Below, piece by piece: positions 19,901 through 44,395 of a stretch of DNA of 64,000 nt. Both the position numbers and the translations under genes were made by a program. Position 1 is the stretch's first letter, and each line of letters begins with the position of its first letter. The notes beneath the pieces were generated by a model. It was not told the origin of the DNA and searched no databases. It worked only from the letters and a program-made list of their open reading frames with translations. Source of the DNA: Lamellibrachia satsuma (Eukaryota > Annelida > Polychaeta > Sabellida > Siboglinidae); NCBI GenBank assembly GCA_033239005.1, contig BSQZ01000078.1, positions 1,404,542-1,468,541 on the forward strand. The letters run 5' to 3'.

Positions 19901-20994
19901 AGTAAAAATTCAGTTGTACTGGGTACATATAATTTTAAGTTATTACACTTCATAATTAATTTGATATAAGTTATGTCACTGCAGTTTATTGCATGCATAA
20001 AAATACCACAAATGAGGCTAAACAATAATATAGAGACCTGTATCAGCTGCATTTTTTACTACAATTGTGTAATTCCATGTAAATACAATTTTACCTGTAG
20101 TCTCTCCTTTTTCTGGCTTCTCAGTTTCCTCATGCGTGCACAGTCTTCTCTGTTCAGTGTAACTAGACTTGCTCTGCCACGTCGACGCCTCCTGCCACCC
20201 ATTCCTCTCGATGCATTCTGCCCTCTTTTTGCACCGCTTCCTCTTCATGCACCCCTTCTTTTCATGCCACCTCTTTCTCTTCCTGCATTTCTTTCCTCAG
20301 AACCATTGAAACGCTGTGGGTGAAAGGACGTGATGTTGCTAAATTTACGTTTATAACCAATACAGTTTATGACATACATTTCATCACCACTTTAGAAAAC
20401 AATTATTGACATTGTTTGCTACATTATAAACAAGGAAAAGTTTACCGTGGTGGGACACACAAATGCAACAGTTTTCACAGAAGATCGTGGCACTCAAGAA
20501 AATAAAATGTGCTGTCTTATTTACTTTTATTTTAGAACAGTTATGCGCGAAAGAATCGCCAGTCTTATTCCGCGAAATGGGAACCGAAACCGAATGCATG
20601 CAAACCAAAATGATGTCAACAACTTCAAAAACTATTACGACATATAGACACTTATTACATATGGTTTAACCAGTAGACCGTATACACGAAACAGGCCTTA
20701 CACGTACGTCTTTTATGGTATTAGATGATTACATGTAGGTCCCTAATTAAGCTAGTAATACGATATAGTATTATAGGTAAGACGAACATAAATTATAATC
20801 GGACAAATCAAATGTACGAATAATATAGAATGCTTTTTGACGGACACAGCTTGTTGATAACAATCATTGAAATGAAACAACTCTCAAACGAAGGTAATTT
20901 CTCAGACACAGTAACAAACGGAATATTTACGACAATTTGTGCTATAACGTACCTCCAACTCCGTTGACGAACCATCTGTTACTATGGAAGCCAT
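16923..20994 (-). pseudogene. P2X7 C-terminal-type zinc/cysteine domain protein, four exons, two lesions
   Basis: Minus-strand exons: 20994-20953 (14 codons from ATG), 20313-20095, 18854-18640 and 17168-16923. Every boundary is GT/AG and phase 0. Exon 2 is Arg/Gly-rich and ends 'LRSQKKERLQ'. Exon 3 has 'LLLQMTEREPGLLFDI' then 'SWKCGC', and in another frame 'CQEMTSDVERLCC'. Exon 4 has 'YAYHQFVRHGKLGIGNHR' and 'VILSCC'. This is the order of the cytosolic cysteine-rich C-terminal (ballast) domain of P2X7 receptors: WCxCGxC, then ExxCC, then AYRxxxxWxxG, then IPSCC. Many invertebrates have it as a stand-alone protein with an Arg/Gly-rich N terminus, of unknown function. There is no channel part here. 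Exon 2 contains one in-frame TGA and exon 3 (215 nt) a one-base deletion or two-base insertion. It is either a young pseudogene or a real gene with sequencing errors. It converges tail-to-tail on the gene ending at 16689. Confidence 0.75.
18420..18615. repeat. Imperfect G-rich minisatellite
   Basis: Degenerate units of about 35-40 bp of the type 'aaaattggtgggag(t)ggtaga/tttgg' repeat about five times in the last intron of the P2X7-C-type gene. Confidence 0.5.
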
Positions 20995-21499
20995 GTTGCT
21001 TATCAGTGACAGGCGCTGACATAATACAAGCTCCGCCTCCTCGGGTCGCGACCTTCTCGGAACTTGCCGAAAGCTGTTCGGGAAGTGCACTGACCAGCGA
21101 CGTCGAGGGTTGTAAGCGTCGAAGCGTCGATTTAAAAATTGCGTCTTCTTCATTTCGACACGTTTGGCCGGTCGGCATATGTTACAGTATATATAATTTA
21201 CACTAAATAACACGATTTTATAAAAAAAATTGTTTTACGAACCCCTACCGTACCTTTAAGGAAATCGGGATACAGAGTTAGCTAAGGATTTTGAGTGTTC
21301 AACTTCAACATTTGAAGACTGACACTGGAGGAGTATCGTAAGAGAGATGGGAAAAGAAAAAAGAAAGCCAGAAAAACACAACCAAAAAGAGAGTTTGAGT
21401 TTGTGGGTTGTGACGGTCTCCATTGGCTGTTCCGGTCATTAATGGTGCGTAGGGAGAAGGAGAATTTGAGAAAGTCAGTTCTGCAGTAAATGCAAAGGT
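20995..21499. other. Upstream of the P2X7-C-type gene; nothing further recognised
   Basis: About 500 bp likely to hold the 5' untranslated region and promoter of the minus-strand gene starting at 20994. Short frames on both strands (for example 20937-21206 plus) overlap exon 1 and look like shadows. Confidence 0.4.
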
Positions 21500-21656
21500 A
21501 CGTTTTTATATATTGCTGTATCCATTCTTTGGTACTGCTCAAAGTGCTTTACACTTCACCGCCTGGCAGACCTGCTCATTTTAACGTCCTCTCGAACCCG
21601 GATTCTCTCGATTGAGTGACCGGCGTTCTAACCACTAGGCTACCGCGAGAGATAGA
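21500..21656 (-). mobile_element. tRNA-derived SINE
   Basis: The minus strand starts with a tRNA-like head: A box TAGCCTAGTGG (21642-21632) and B box GGGTTCGAGAGG (21599-21588), about 33 bases apart, the internal RNA polymerase III promoter of tRNA genes. After the head comes 'GTAAAGCACTTTGAG', a tail common to several metazoan SINE families, then an AT-rich end. The anticodon and acceptor stems do not fold as a true tRNA, so this is a SINE rather than a tRNA gene. Confidence 0.7.
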
Positions 21657-22129
21657 GAGAGATATATTGCTTGGCTTCATCGTTGGATCCTTCGTAGTTT
21701 GTTGGGTTGTATTTGCTGGGCTGTATTTGCTGTGGACAGAGGTCTTAGATAGAGATGTTCTACATAATCGATGCAGTCAATGAGATGACGAGGAAAGTAA
21801 TCAAGCATCGACTCGTATGATCTTCCGCCCATTGTTTCAACATTTGCCAATATTCCCTTGTGTGGGTTGATGTTCTTAGACATGGCCGTTGCCCCCGGAA
21901 ATCTATTCCAGTCTTTTAAAACCCTTCCGTATATTCAATGTTAAGTGCACTTTGACGATTTTGAATCAGTGCTCTCTTTTTGCAGATCGTATTTTTTCTG
22001 TGCAATAGAGACGTCAGCAGGGCGTATACATTGTAATCCGTTGAATGTTTAGAACACCTCTATAATAGTAGGTCTACTCTCAGGTACCTAGTCTCAATAG
22101 TAGTATTGTTTAAATCTATTAACATATTA
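21657..22129. other. Short unrecognised reading frame and intergenic sequence
   Basis: A minus-strand frame at 21883-21677 (68 codons, containing 'ETMGGRSYESMLDYFPR') has protein-like composition but no family was recognised. It could be a repeat remnant. Nothing else is seen. Confidence 0.3.
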
Positions 22130-22314
22130 AGTTATTCCATGTGCCTCAAATCTGGTATCATCATGGCTGTCTTACGTACGTTGCACACTTTATAACAAGT
22201 TAATGTAATTTTGCTCGAATGGACCAATGCCAGTATGCTGTAGTACAGATGCGGTCTTACAAGGGACTTGTTGTACACCAGACCACCCACAAAAGGAGCC
22301 CTCCATAAAGTCAT
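22130..22314 (-). mobile_element. Decayed LINE fragment (reverse transcriptase C-terminal region)
   Basis: The minus-strand peptide contains 'YNKSLVRPHLYYSI' and 'RKTAMMIPDLRHME', which line up with 'YKAIVRTHLEYCIQAW' and 'RRATKMIPELRDLSYEERL' of the CR1-like LINE at 62.6-63.1 kb. Only this piece remains. Confidence 0.6.
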
Positions 22315-22418
22315 TAGTTACGTGATTTAATTAATATTTTGGGAAGGCTATATAGTCAATCTAATCAAAAGATCCTTTCCGAAAGGCTTTTTAGTGTGTA
22401 GACTAAAGAGCCTTCCAG

Positions 22419-23441
22419 CAGGGGCGGGTCTAGGATTTGACCGGGGGGCGCAGCGACCCATGCAAGGGGTCCGGGCAATGTATTGAATATTATTGAAATG
22501 TTGTATTCCGGGGCATTATGTAGTGAACGTATACTCAGGGGATGATTTGTGAACCACCGTTGATAATTTTATAATCACATTAATTAAATGAACAAAACAA
22601 AAGCAGATCAAGGAACTGGATGGTTAGCGTTCATCAATCAGTAGCAGTTCAATGAGCACTGGGATAATGAATGAAAATAGTTGTTTTGGGGGCTTCTTGG
22701 TGTAGCGTACTTGTGAATAACTGCTTGGATGTCGAGTTTGATGTCTTTGCGTACACGAAGTAGCACCAACGCACTGAGGCGATACTGGTGCGTGGCCCTC
22801 CGCTTGACGGTTTTCACCAGTTTGAGTGCAGAGTTAGCACGCTCCACTCCAGCACTTTCGACCGATATTAGCATCGACAAGTGAAAAATGCGGGAAATAT
22901 TTGTGACCATGGCGCTGTATGTTGCATTCATTAATTCGTGTAGATTATGGAGCTTTGGTTCTTCTTACAAATCCCATTTTTTCTTCCACAGTCTGACTTC
23001 AGCTGGCATGGGGGTGACTGGTCATGGCAGTAGCACTCATGGAGGTCGACTATGTTAGCGTATGTCAGCTTGCTCACTTTATTTGGCAGGAAAATCAGGC
23101 CAAGCACATCTTTCTCTATGCAATGCAATGAATCTCGTGTTAAATTCCTGGAGAAGGTCGTCTAGAAGTATAGTTCTGGGGTGTCTGCCTCCACGTTGTT
23201 TCTCATGGTCTACCTTCCACTGCGCATTGAGCTCGAGATCGCTGTCACTGTCCCAGCAATATTGGCCATCTCTGCAGGCATCTTGTAGGTCTCACTATAC
23301 TCCACATCTGCAATTTGTCCTACGTCAATAACGACGTTCTTTATAAGAATATATATTATATATACTTTTTCGTTATTAGATGAGAGTAAAGCCCAAGTCA
23401 CTTTTTTCTGCGCCCCCACGCCCCCTCCGGATCCGTGCCTG
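22419..23441 (-). mobile_element. hAT transposon with decayed transposase, 1023 bp
   Basis: Ends are CAGGGGCGGGTCTAG at 22419 and, inverted, CAGGCACGGATCCGG at 23441, flanked by ccttccag (22411-22418) and ccttccgg (23442-23449), an 8-bp duplication with one mismatch. The minus strand encodes pieces of a transposase: 'EKDVLGLIFLPNKVSKLT' and the hAT dimerisation segment 'VERANSALKLVKTVKRRA', then 'RLSALVLLRVRKDI'. The N-terminal and most catalytic parts are lost and stops break the rest. It is related to the ZMYM/THAP-type hAT proteins common in animals. Confidence 0.78.
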
Positions 23442-23449
23442 CCTTCCGG

Positions 23450-24003
23450 GAAGGTTATTTAGCCCATAGACTAGATACCCTTTCGGAAAATTAGTTAAGG
23501 CCTAATGTAATCAACCCAAAATTCAGACATGCGACATCGTAAGAATTTTCCGTATACAATACGAATTTTGGGGAGGAATACGGCCTTTGGCCGTGTCCCG
23601 TTTTAATACGGATTTGTTGAAAATAAAAAAAAACGTTATAAAGTAGTCGTAGGTATTTTCTTGTATACGTCACATAAATATAAAAAAATTACAGTAGACG
23701 AGGTGCAACTACTTTTGAATCTAGAGTTTCGGTAAAACGCAGCGGATTTTGTTTTATTTACCATTTATTGCAATATTGACTAAAACAACTATAGTAATGC
23801 TAATGTAATGTTTAATAAAAACAACGAGCATTCTACAATTGACTAAAATAATACGCAATCGTCTTAACTCTGTATCGGCATTATTGCAAACTAGAGGCAC
23901 AGTAGTTTAGTAATAGTAAAACTACATATTTATTCGTATGACAATGTTTACAATTCAATTACAATTGAAGTATCTTTGCACACAAAGAGACTAATACGAC
24001 CAC
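23450..24003. other. Intergenic, no gene recognised
   Basis: AT-rich sequence without a supported feature. The hAT element's left flank (22370-22418) and this right flank both contain a related 'aagg-ttttag-...-agactaaa' block, as if the target was a short tandem duplication. Confidence 0.35.
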
Positions 24004-25147
<1,144 letters not shown>

Positions 25148-26515
25148 TCACTTACAGGTACTATTCATGTGCTCCTGACAGGTAGAAATCCTCATTTTCA
25201 GCCTGAGAGTCCGCCCCTCGAGAGTTCGTGACCAGTAGTGATACCAAGCTCCGTGAAAACATCCAGCCTTCCCAGACAATTGCAGCATCTGCCACAGCCA
25301 GACGGAGGCGGGTGCGGCCGACAAAATTAGTTTTTGAGCAGTGTTGCCAGATGAGATTATGATACGACTCATTGGTATTCTGTGTGCCCCTATGGGCACA
25401 CTTCTCCAGGAGAGTGTTGTCAGTTAATGTCTCAGACACTGGATTGATGGCATCACTGATGAACTTTGGGAAGGCATTTCTGTCTGGATCTCTTTGGGAA
25501 GGCATTTCTGTCAGATTTGGAGGGGCACCAGGCACCACAGTTGTTGTGCTTCTTTTTGCGATGTTCCCATATTGCCCAAATGTCTTTTTTCATTTGCTTC
25601 ACATTTACTTCACATTTGCTTCACATTCTGCACATTCTTTCTTATTGCTGCTCTATAATGTCCTTGGATTTTCGGTATTGGTTTTTCGTATCAGTCCCCC
25701 CTTTCCCCCATCCCCTTCACAGTCTTGCCATTGTGTTTGAAAACTTTCTGCTTGAGCTCAATCACTCCGTTCATCAAGTGTCGACCCATTCTTTTTGAAC
25801 ATGGCCGCATTCACGTTTGTGTATCTGTAGGCCAGGATAGATTGGGGGATCAGCATTCTTCAGAGAAGAGTATGACTTGCTATCCCCATCACCCAGGTAG
25901 GATGTGCACCTCAAGCCATATTTTTCTTCGGAGTGCCTGAAGATTTGCTGAGCTCCTACAGGCTCCATGCTTCCAGCTGATCCCTCGTGGTTCTTCTCAC
26001 ATGAAGCACTATGCTGGATTTTCCACTCTTCAAAATCTGTTTCAGATCTCCTTTTCTTCTGCTGAGCACAATATGTGCAGTGGTTTGTCAGAATCTGGGT
26101 GTCAAGAACTTTTGATGAATCACCATTTAATGTCATCACTGTAACAACTCCATTCTTGCTGCATAATCCTCTCCAGTGCCAGGTTCCACCACCGGACGGA
26201 CGCTGTGATGTATGATGACCCTGAAGCACTCCTAACTTCATCAGCTACCTTCCTCTTATTCCTTTCAGCCACCTTTTCAGTTGCTTTCACAATATGTTTT
26301 TGTTAAAAGTCCAGCTACTCTTGTGAGGAGGTGGTGGCATGTTCATGTTGCCCAGAAATGTTCTACCATGTGTGTAATGTCTCCAAATACTGTATACAGC
26401 AAGAGGAAACCGCCTGTTGACTTCATATACCCTGCCAAGGTGTTTGGAAGTGTTCATGCTGACAGTCTGTTTTCAATGACACTCAAAAGTGAACGTGGAG
26501 GTTAGGGAGGTTCTT
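25148..26515 (-). pseudogene. Mutator-like transposase, frameshifted remnant
   Basis: Minus-strand pieces appear in family order: 'GNMNMPPPPHKSSWTFN' (about 26350), 'GTWHWRGLCSKNGVVTVMT' (about 26190), 'NHEGSAGSMEPVGAQQIF' and 'KYGLRCTSYLGDGDSKSY' (about 25900), 'CAHRGTQNTNESYHNLIW' and 'FVGRTRLRLAVADAAI' (about 25300). These match the Mutator-like transposase family widespread in invertebrates (MNMPPP, DGTWxxRG, YLGDGDSK, TQNxNES). 'GTWHWRG' lies next to a degraded leading Asp. The protein cuts and pastes DNA with a DDE-type centre and usually makes 9-bp target duplications. Several frame changes make this copy inactive. Terminal repeats were not found by eye. A similar enzyme may have moved the 767-bp elements (inference). 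Confidence 0.8.
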
Positions 26516-27167
26516 TTCTCAGAAACACGAGACAGTCTCTTGTTCGCACCCAAAGGCTGTTTGCAAATCAGTCTCACATGAGCGAGCCTACACTTTTGCC
26601 TTTACCCGAACCCTATCGAATTAAGCTCATGGGGCTTGCTTTCCTTGGATAAATATAGTATAAGTATGGCTTAAACGGATGACGTAGGCAGGAAACTTCT
26701 AAAAGTCTGGCTTAAATGAAATATTTAGTAGGGGCCACTGCCATAATACCAACCAGACAGCATAGATTCTTGAAATACAGCTGACGGGCCATTTTGAAAA
26801 TAGCTAAGCCTAATTATGTCATTAAAAATACATCACTCCTTTTGGTTTTGTGTTAACATGAGCTCACTTACAGCGAAATGTGATTTTAAACAGTGTATTA
26901 CTTGTTATAATTATTAAGATATTCAAAGACGTTGAAGATACGATATAATAGTTTAATTTTTACCTGTAAAATGTCAACTGCAATACCTTTGTCCCCCGTT
27001 GACATGCAATTGCAATGGATTTTTTTGGTATGCAAAAAGAGGGCTCCAGACCCCCTGGATCCGCCTATGCTTGTCGGTCACTTTGTCCAGTAAAATCGCA
27101 CCCTGTAATTTTCGCGAAACAAAATTAACGCCTCCGCAAATCCACTTACCAATGCTCGGATCACAGC
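26516..27167. other. Intergenic, no gene recognised
   Basis: About 650 bp between the transposase remnant and the duplicated phosphatase promoter. The short frames at 26974-27265 on both strands have no family resemblance. Confidence 0.4.
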
Positions 27168-27993
27168 TCATGCGGCAACGCGGGACCACTAATTATGCCC
27201 ACGGTGCACCGCGCACCCTGTTTGTTTTGAATTCTGACGTCATCATACAATGTGTCTATTTATAGGCTAGTAAGCATTAGATCACGCTGCAATCAAGCGG
27301 CTTACCAGCCACGACCGTCAAACTGTACCACTTGACCTTCGGTGTTTAATCACGTTACGGCACGACTGATGAATCCGATATATACACTTTACGTCGTATC
27401 TGAAGTACACATTTAAGTGGCAGTTAAACTTTGACATCAACATATGGATTTATATACGCCCAAGGGACACCACGTTCAAGACAAATCCTGCACATCTCCG
27501 ATTAAGAAGCATCGTTCAACGCACGTTCATGATGACAGCATTAGTGTTGCTGTCGCTGACATGTTTGTTCACCGCAGCTATAATCGTTCATGCGACCGGA
27601 AGATTTCCTATCTATACTCAACCGGAACAGGTTCATGCGGCAACGCGGGACCACTAATTATGCCCACGGTGCACCGCGCACCCTGTTTGTTTTGAATTCT
27701 GACGTCATCATACAATGTGTCTATTTATAGGCTAGTAAGCATTAGATCACGCTGCAATCAAGCGGCTTACCAGCCACGACCGTCAAACTGTACCACTTGA
27801 CCTTCGGTGTTTAATCACGTTACGGCACGACTGATGAATCCGATATATACACTTTACGTCGTATCTGAAGTACACATTTAAGTGGCAGTTAAACTTTGAC
27901 ATCAACATATGGATTTATATACGCCCAAGGGACACCACGTTCAAGACAAATCCTGCACATCTCCGATTAAGAAGCATCGTTCAACGCACGTTC

Positions 27994-39784
<11,791 letters not shown>

Positions 39785-40975
39785 GTCTCTGTTAGATTGT
39801 AGCAGACCATGTCCGGGGTTACATTCGTAATTCCATAGATTGTTCCACTTCAGTTGTTGCTGATGTGTCATGAACCAGTGGTTTTGTTTTTACGTTTTGA
39901 AACGGAATCAAATTTTGTTATGCTACAAAAAGCGTTTTCAACCCGGTTGTTTGTTTAAATATAGTCACTTGGTTGGCACCTAACAGGGATATGTGTACAA
40001 AAAGATGTTCTCTACTCACTTTTTGCTCAAGGGGATTTTTTTAAGTTTTAAAATCGGCCAAAAATGGCTGTCTAAAATTGTGTTACTGCACCACCTGAAA
40101 TATACATGTTCTCCCTAATATACACATTGAAAGTTAGTTCCTAGTTCCTAATGTATTTGGCCATCCAAAACAACCAAAAATGTCAGTGTACAAAAAACAT
40201 TGGATAGCCTCAAACAAGTACATTAACAAGTAGTAATTTACATTTAAAATGTTATATGCAAGCTGACTAGGGGCGCTATAGATAATAATTGAGCTATTGT
40301 GTCTCCTGTGATTGTAGCATCCATGCCTCCGCACCATAGATTGCTATTGGATGTATAATAGACAACCAGGGCATAATAATGACACGTGGTGAATGACATT
40401 GGATCACAACTCTTGCTGCTAGGCACACTGTTACTTCTAGCCCTGGTCTCCCCTAGATGGCTGCTGATAAGAAGAACGTGTCATTATTTAATATGTTCCC
40501 TGTAGAAATACCGTTGTAGTTGATATGAAAGAATTTAAGATACAAACTTATGGATGCTACAGCTTCTAAAATGAATGTCGTTTTGTAATTAAAAACAGCC
40601 TTTAAGGACATATTAAAATTGCAGTAGGGCCTACCTATATTTCCTTATCAATCATCCATTAACATTAATTAATGTAATACATTCATTAATTTAAACATTC
40701 AAATAAAATCGCTTGTGTGCCGTTTCTGGTTGGGGCAGCGCAATGACGCCATTGCCTGTGTGGTCAAAGTTTGGAACTAAAGTGACCGAAGTATCACCTG
40801 TTGGATAAAATGATACTAACTTTTTTGGAAGTGGCACCTGGCAGATACATTTGGTAGTAATTTCACTGGAGCACCCCTATACATGTACTGGTATATGAGA
40901 TTAGCTCTCGGAGTTTTTACGTTTTAAACTTAGCCTGTTTTTCAAGTACAAAAACTACCAGATCATGGGATAGGT
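39785..40975. other. Phosphatase 3' untranslated region and intergenic sequence
   Basis: A likely polyadenylation signal AATAAA at 40702-40707 is followed by a GT-rich stretch, which would give a 3' untranslated region of about 0.9 kb. No other gene is seen. Confidence 0.45.
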
Positions 40976-41741
40976 TAGGCAAAATTTTTCGCCCCGCTCT
41001 TCGTCTCTGGGGCGAAAGGCCTGACGGGCATTCGCTAACTCGCCATTTTGGCAGTTCCGTAGCCATTTGGCTACGGAACTAATAACTTAAGTTTTAAAAC
41101 CGATACGCACTAACCGTTTCACATGTGTATTCCGTGACATACAACCGACGATTGGGCGTCAATAAACTGAAGAAATGTGCTCCAAATAATTACTTATGAG
41201 TAATTTTATCGGCGACATAGAAAACATTTCACAATTAGCCGCCATACTGTGCACGTGATGTTGCCTTTGCGTCACATGATCAAACGCGATTTCGTGTAGA
41301 ATGAGGCCAGAATGGGCCAGCAGCACAGACATAAATAAAACACCCGTTAGTAAGTTAGTAGTTTATAGGGGCATTATTAACGATGCAACTCTATGGCCAG
41401 CAGACGGCAATTCTTAGCGTAACCTTATATAGATCTATGGAAATCCCGCTTGCTAATCTCGCTCACAACAACATCCGGTTATATACAAACCTTGACAAGC
41501 ACATGCGTTCTGACAAAAAGGAATAATTTCACACTTTTACATGGTTATTGTCAGGTAACTTTAGTGATATACATATAAGAATGCATACAGACACGAAAGA
41601 CGTGTTTATTGCTCTGTTTATAGCGTTTTTGTAAGGTTTCACGTTTCATGAAAATACTTACGTTTCGGCCGAGCGAGATCTCCGCCGTACTAGTAGCAAC
41701 AGCCAGATAGAAAAACATTGTAGGGCGATTGACTTTGCCTA
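40976..41741. mobile_element. 766-bp non-autonomous DNA transposon, copy 2 (inverted)
   Basis: Reverse-complement copy of 13437-14203, nearly identical along its length. Its own perfect 9-bp target duplication, gggataggt, lies at 40967-40975 and 41742-41750. Two independent copies with different 9-bp duplications fix the element ends as TAGGCAAA...TTTGCCTA. It lies between two convergent genes. Confidence 0.88.
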
Positions 41742-44395
41742 GGGATAGGTGGCCAGAGTAGTTGGCACCAGGCAGAAGTCAATTTAAGAAAAACATTCTG
41801 AGCACTCATGCCCTATTTAATAACTGCCTTGGTAGTGTTAATTGCCTAAGCATGTTTGCTTCCGAAGTTAAAAGAAAATAAAATTTAGACCACACAAAAT
41901 ATTTAACTAGTGGATTTAAAAATGGCCTCAAACAGGGATATCCCAAGAGTAACACGTAGATAATCAGGACAGGAATATCCCAAGAGTAACACGTAGGTAA
42001 ACAGAAATGAAAAGTAAAGAATTCAACTTTCATATTTATAGCACTGATGTAAAATGCATCCATACAGTGATCAGTGGTACATTGGTTCAAAACAAATGCA
42101 TACAAGCTTCTATATACGCCATTTCATACATTGTCTTCTGGTACACCATACATGATTCCATGAACACAACATTTCATAAGTTGTCTTCTGGTACACCATA
42201 CATGATTCCATGAACACAACATTTCATAAGTTGTCTTCTGGTACACCATACATGATTCCATGAACACAACATTCACAGAAATAAAGAAGATTCTTGTTCA
42301 GACCTATGCAACAACAATATCTCAACTCATAACGAATCGTAATAATTTTTAGAACCCCTATCGAAAAACTTGACGTCTCTAAAACAAAATCACGTTTACC
42401 CCTTTTATGAAGAAACACCCAATAAGAAGTATTTGTTCACACAAATTTGTTGTGAACCACTTTTGGAAGATGGGGAGGGAGCGCATGTCTGTAATGGAAG
42501 CCAATTAGTTATCCCTTTCAATACCCCAACATCAAAGTAATGTATTTCCTATGAAGAGAGTTCATTACGAAACATTAAATCACTAGAACTATTGGGATAT
42601 ATTCAGGAAATTACATTTTTGCTACAACTACACAATCGTAACATAAAACATCCTTGCAAGTCAGGGGTGATAGTAAAATCTGAAGACAGATCTGTTGAAA
42701 TGTGAATTTATCAGTTTATCCCACGCCAAGTGTGGATGTATGCCGAATCATTTCTACTTCATCCCATTTCCTGTCTTGGTTGACGTGTTTCTGGGAACCA
42801 CACGTGCCAGTGCACACAACTTCAAAGAGCATTTCAGGAAATGCCTATCCTTACCCATCCCTCTAGCGACGACGGCCCACAACCAATTAAAGTTAAGTTC
42901 ACGTACGTAGGCCTCATAAATTCCAGCTAATATCACTGGTTAACACAGCAACGGGAAAATTTGTGTTTCAACAGGTCGATCGGCTGGGGTATTTATGTGT
43001 CCAAAGGCCCTGGTGGCGAGAATGGCATTGACACTTAGATCTGAATCGACAAGGTGGCAAAAAGAATTTGTCCACATAATTATATTAACACATTTACTAC
43101 TAATGCTATACATGATTATTTGTCTGCATTTTACACACGCACGCTATCACATATTAAATTCTGACCTGGTGTAACAATGTACACGAGAACCCTACAACAC
43201 ATCGTTGCATCACAGATGGTCAGGTCACAAATCATCATTTCAATGTCACTTACAGGGATGCCAACATGGGAAGAAAAGCATTTTGTAGATTTACTCAAAA
43301 TTCGAATTGTGCAAGTATTGGTACATCATGTTGCATACGTTCTATCCACAGGTGGAGTAATCATACCCAGTAATCATATGAAATTGTCAACAAATGTTTG
43401 AGTAATCATACTCATACTCCAGTATTTTAATATTGTGTTTGATTTTGTCTTGAATAAAATTGGTTATAATAAAAACATGAGTTTTTATTTATTTCATTTT
43501 TAAATGTCAATTATATTCTTGAATATAATCATGAATGTAATCATAATTACATGCAACAGTCGATTACACTAATTTTCTAAGTAATCATACTAGTAATCGT
43601 AGTCATAAAGTTTAACTGTAATCATGATGGATTACATTTATGGTATAATCACCGTCTGTTTTAAAATTTGGTTAGGAAATTGTAATATCTGTAGGATTGT
43701 CAAGATATGCATGCATAGGACATATTTAACCCTCTAAATACAGTCTATGCAGAAATGCGTACAGTTGACAACACCATATTTACCAATGAGATCTAATGTG
43801 TTGGGAGACATGACAAATTTAACTTCTCTAATGTGTACACAAGAAACTGCACATAGCAACACAGTCACATACGTATAGCTCCAATGACAGTTGGCTATCC
43901 ACATAAACTAATACTTATTGCTACATCATTTGCACTACCAACTCTGTCATATTCTTGTATAACATAAAGGATGATCTCAAAACATCACTACATGAAACTA
44001 GTTTCACGGAGGATGGGTGGGTCATACATAGGGTCGACGTACCTTCCCAGAATCATTCATTCCTGACCACAGTTCATAATAATGCAGACTTCATGCTGGC
44101 AGCTTTGCGCTATGACGGCCGACATACTGCCTGGGGAATATGTAGTGTCATACATCAATGCTTTGAAATCAGTGGTGTATTTAGGAGGGGCCGTGCCCCA
44201 TGGCTTAAATTTTTTCATATGTGACCTGTTGTGCGGCTACAGAGTAGCATGGTACACTAATGGGTGACTAAGTTTGTCCCCCTTGTTCCCGCCCTTTGTA
44301 AGATCCTAGGTAAGCTACTGCTTGAGATCACCCCCTAAGTTCCACTTAAGTCTATTACTTTTCCATCACAGTTCCCGTTGACTTTCCCATTGCAC
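41742..44395. other. Intergenic between convergent genes; small tandem repeats only
   Basis: Contains a 33-bp duplication (aatatcccaagagtaacacgta, 41937-42000) and a 50-bp triplicate at 42121-42275. 43330-43660 is rich in GTAATCAT-type words and may be a non-autonomous transposon. 44173-44205 ('cagtggtgtatttaggaggg') looks like one hAT end. No coding exon was recognised. Confidence 0.45.
42121..42275. repeat. 50-bp tandem repeat, three copies
   Basis: The unit 'ttgtcttctggtacaccata...aacacaacattt' starts at 42131, 42181 and 42231. Confidence 0.93.

Noticed and set aside
21588..21656. tRNA gene
   Set aside because: A and B boxes are present but acceptor and anticodon stems do not fold properly, and a SINE tail follows.
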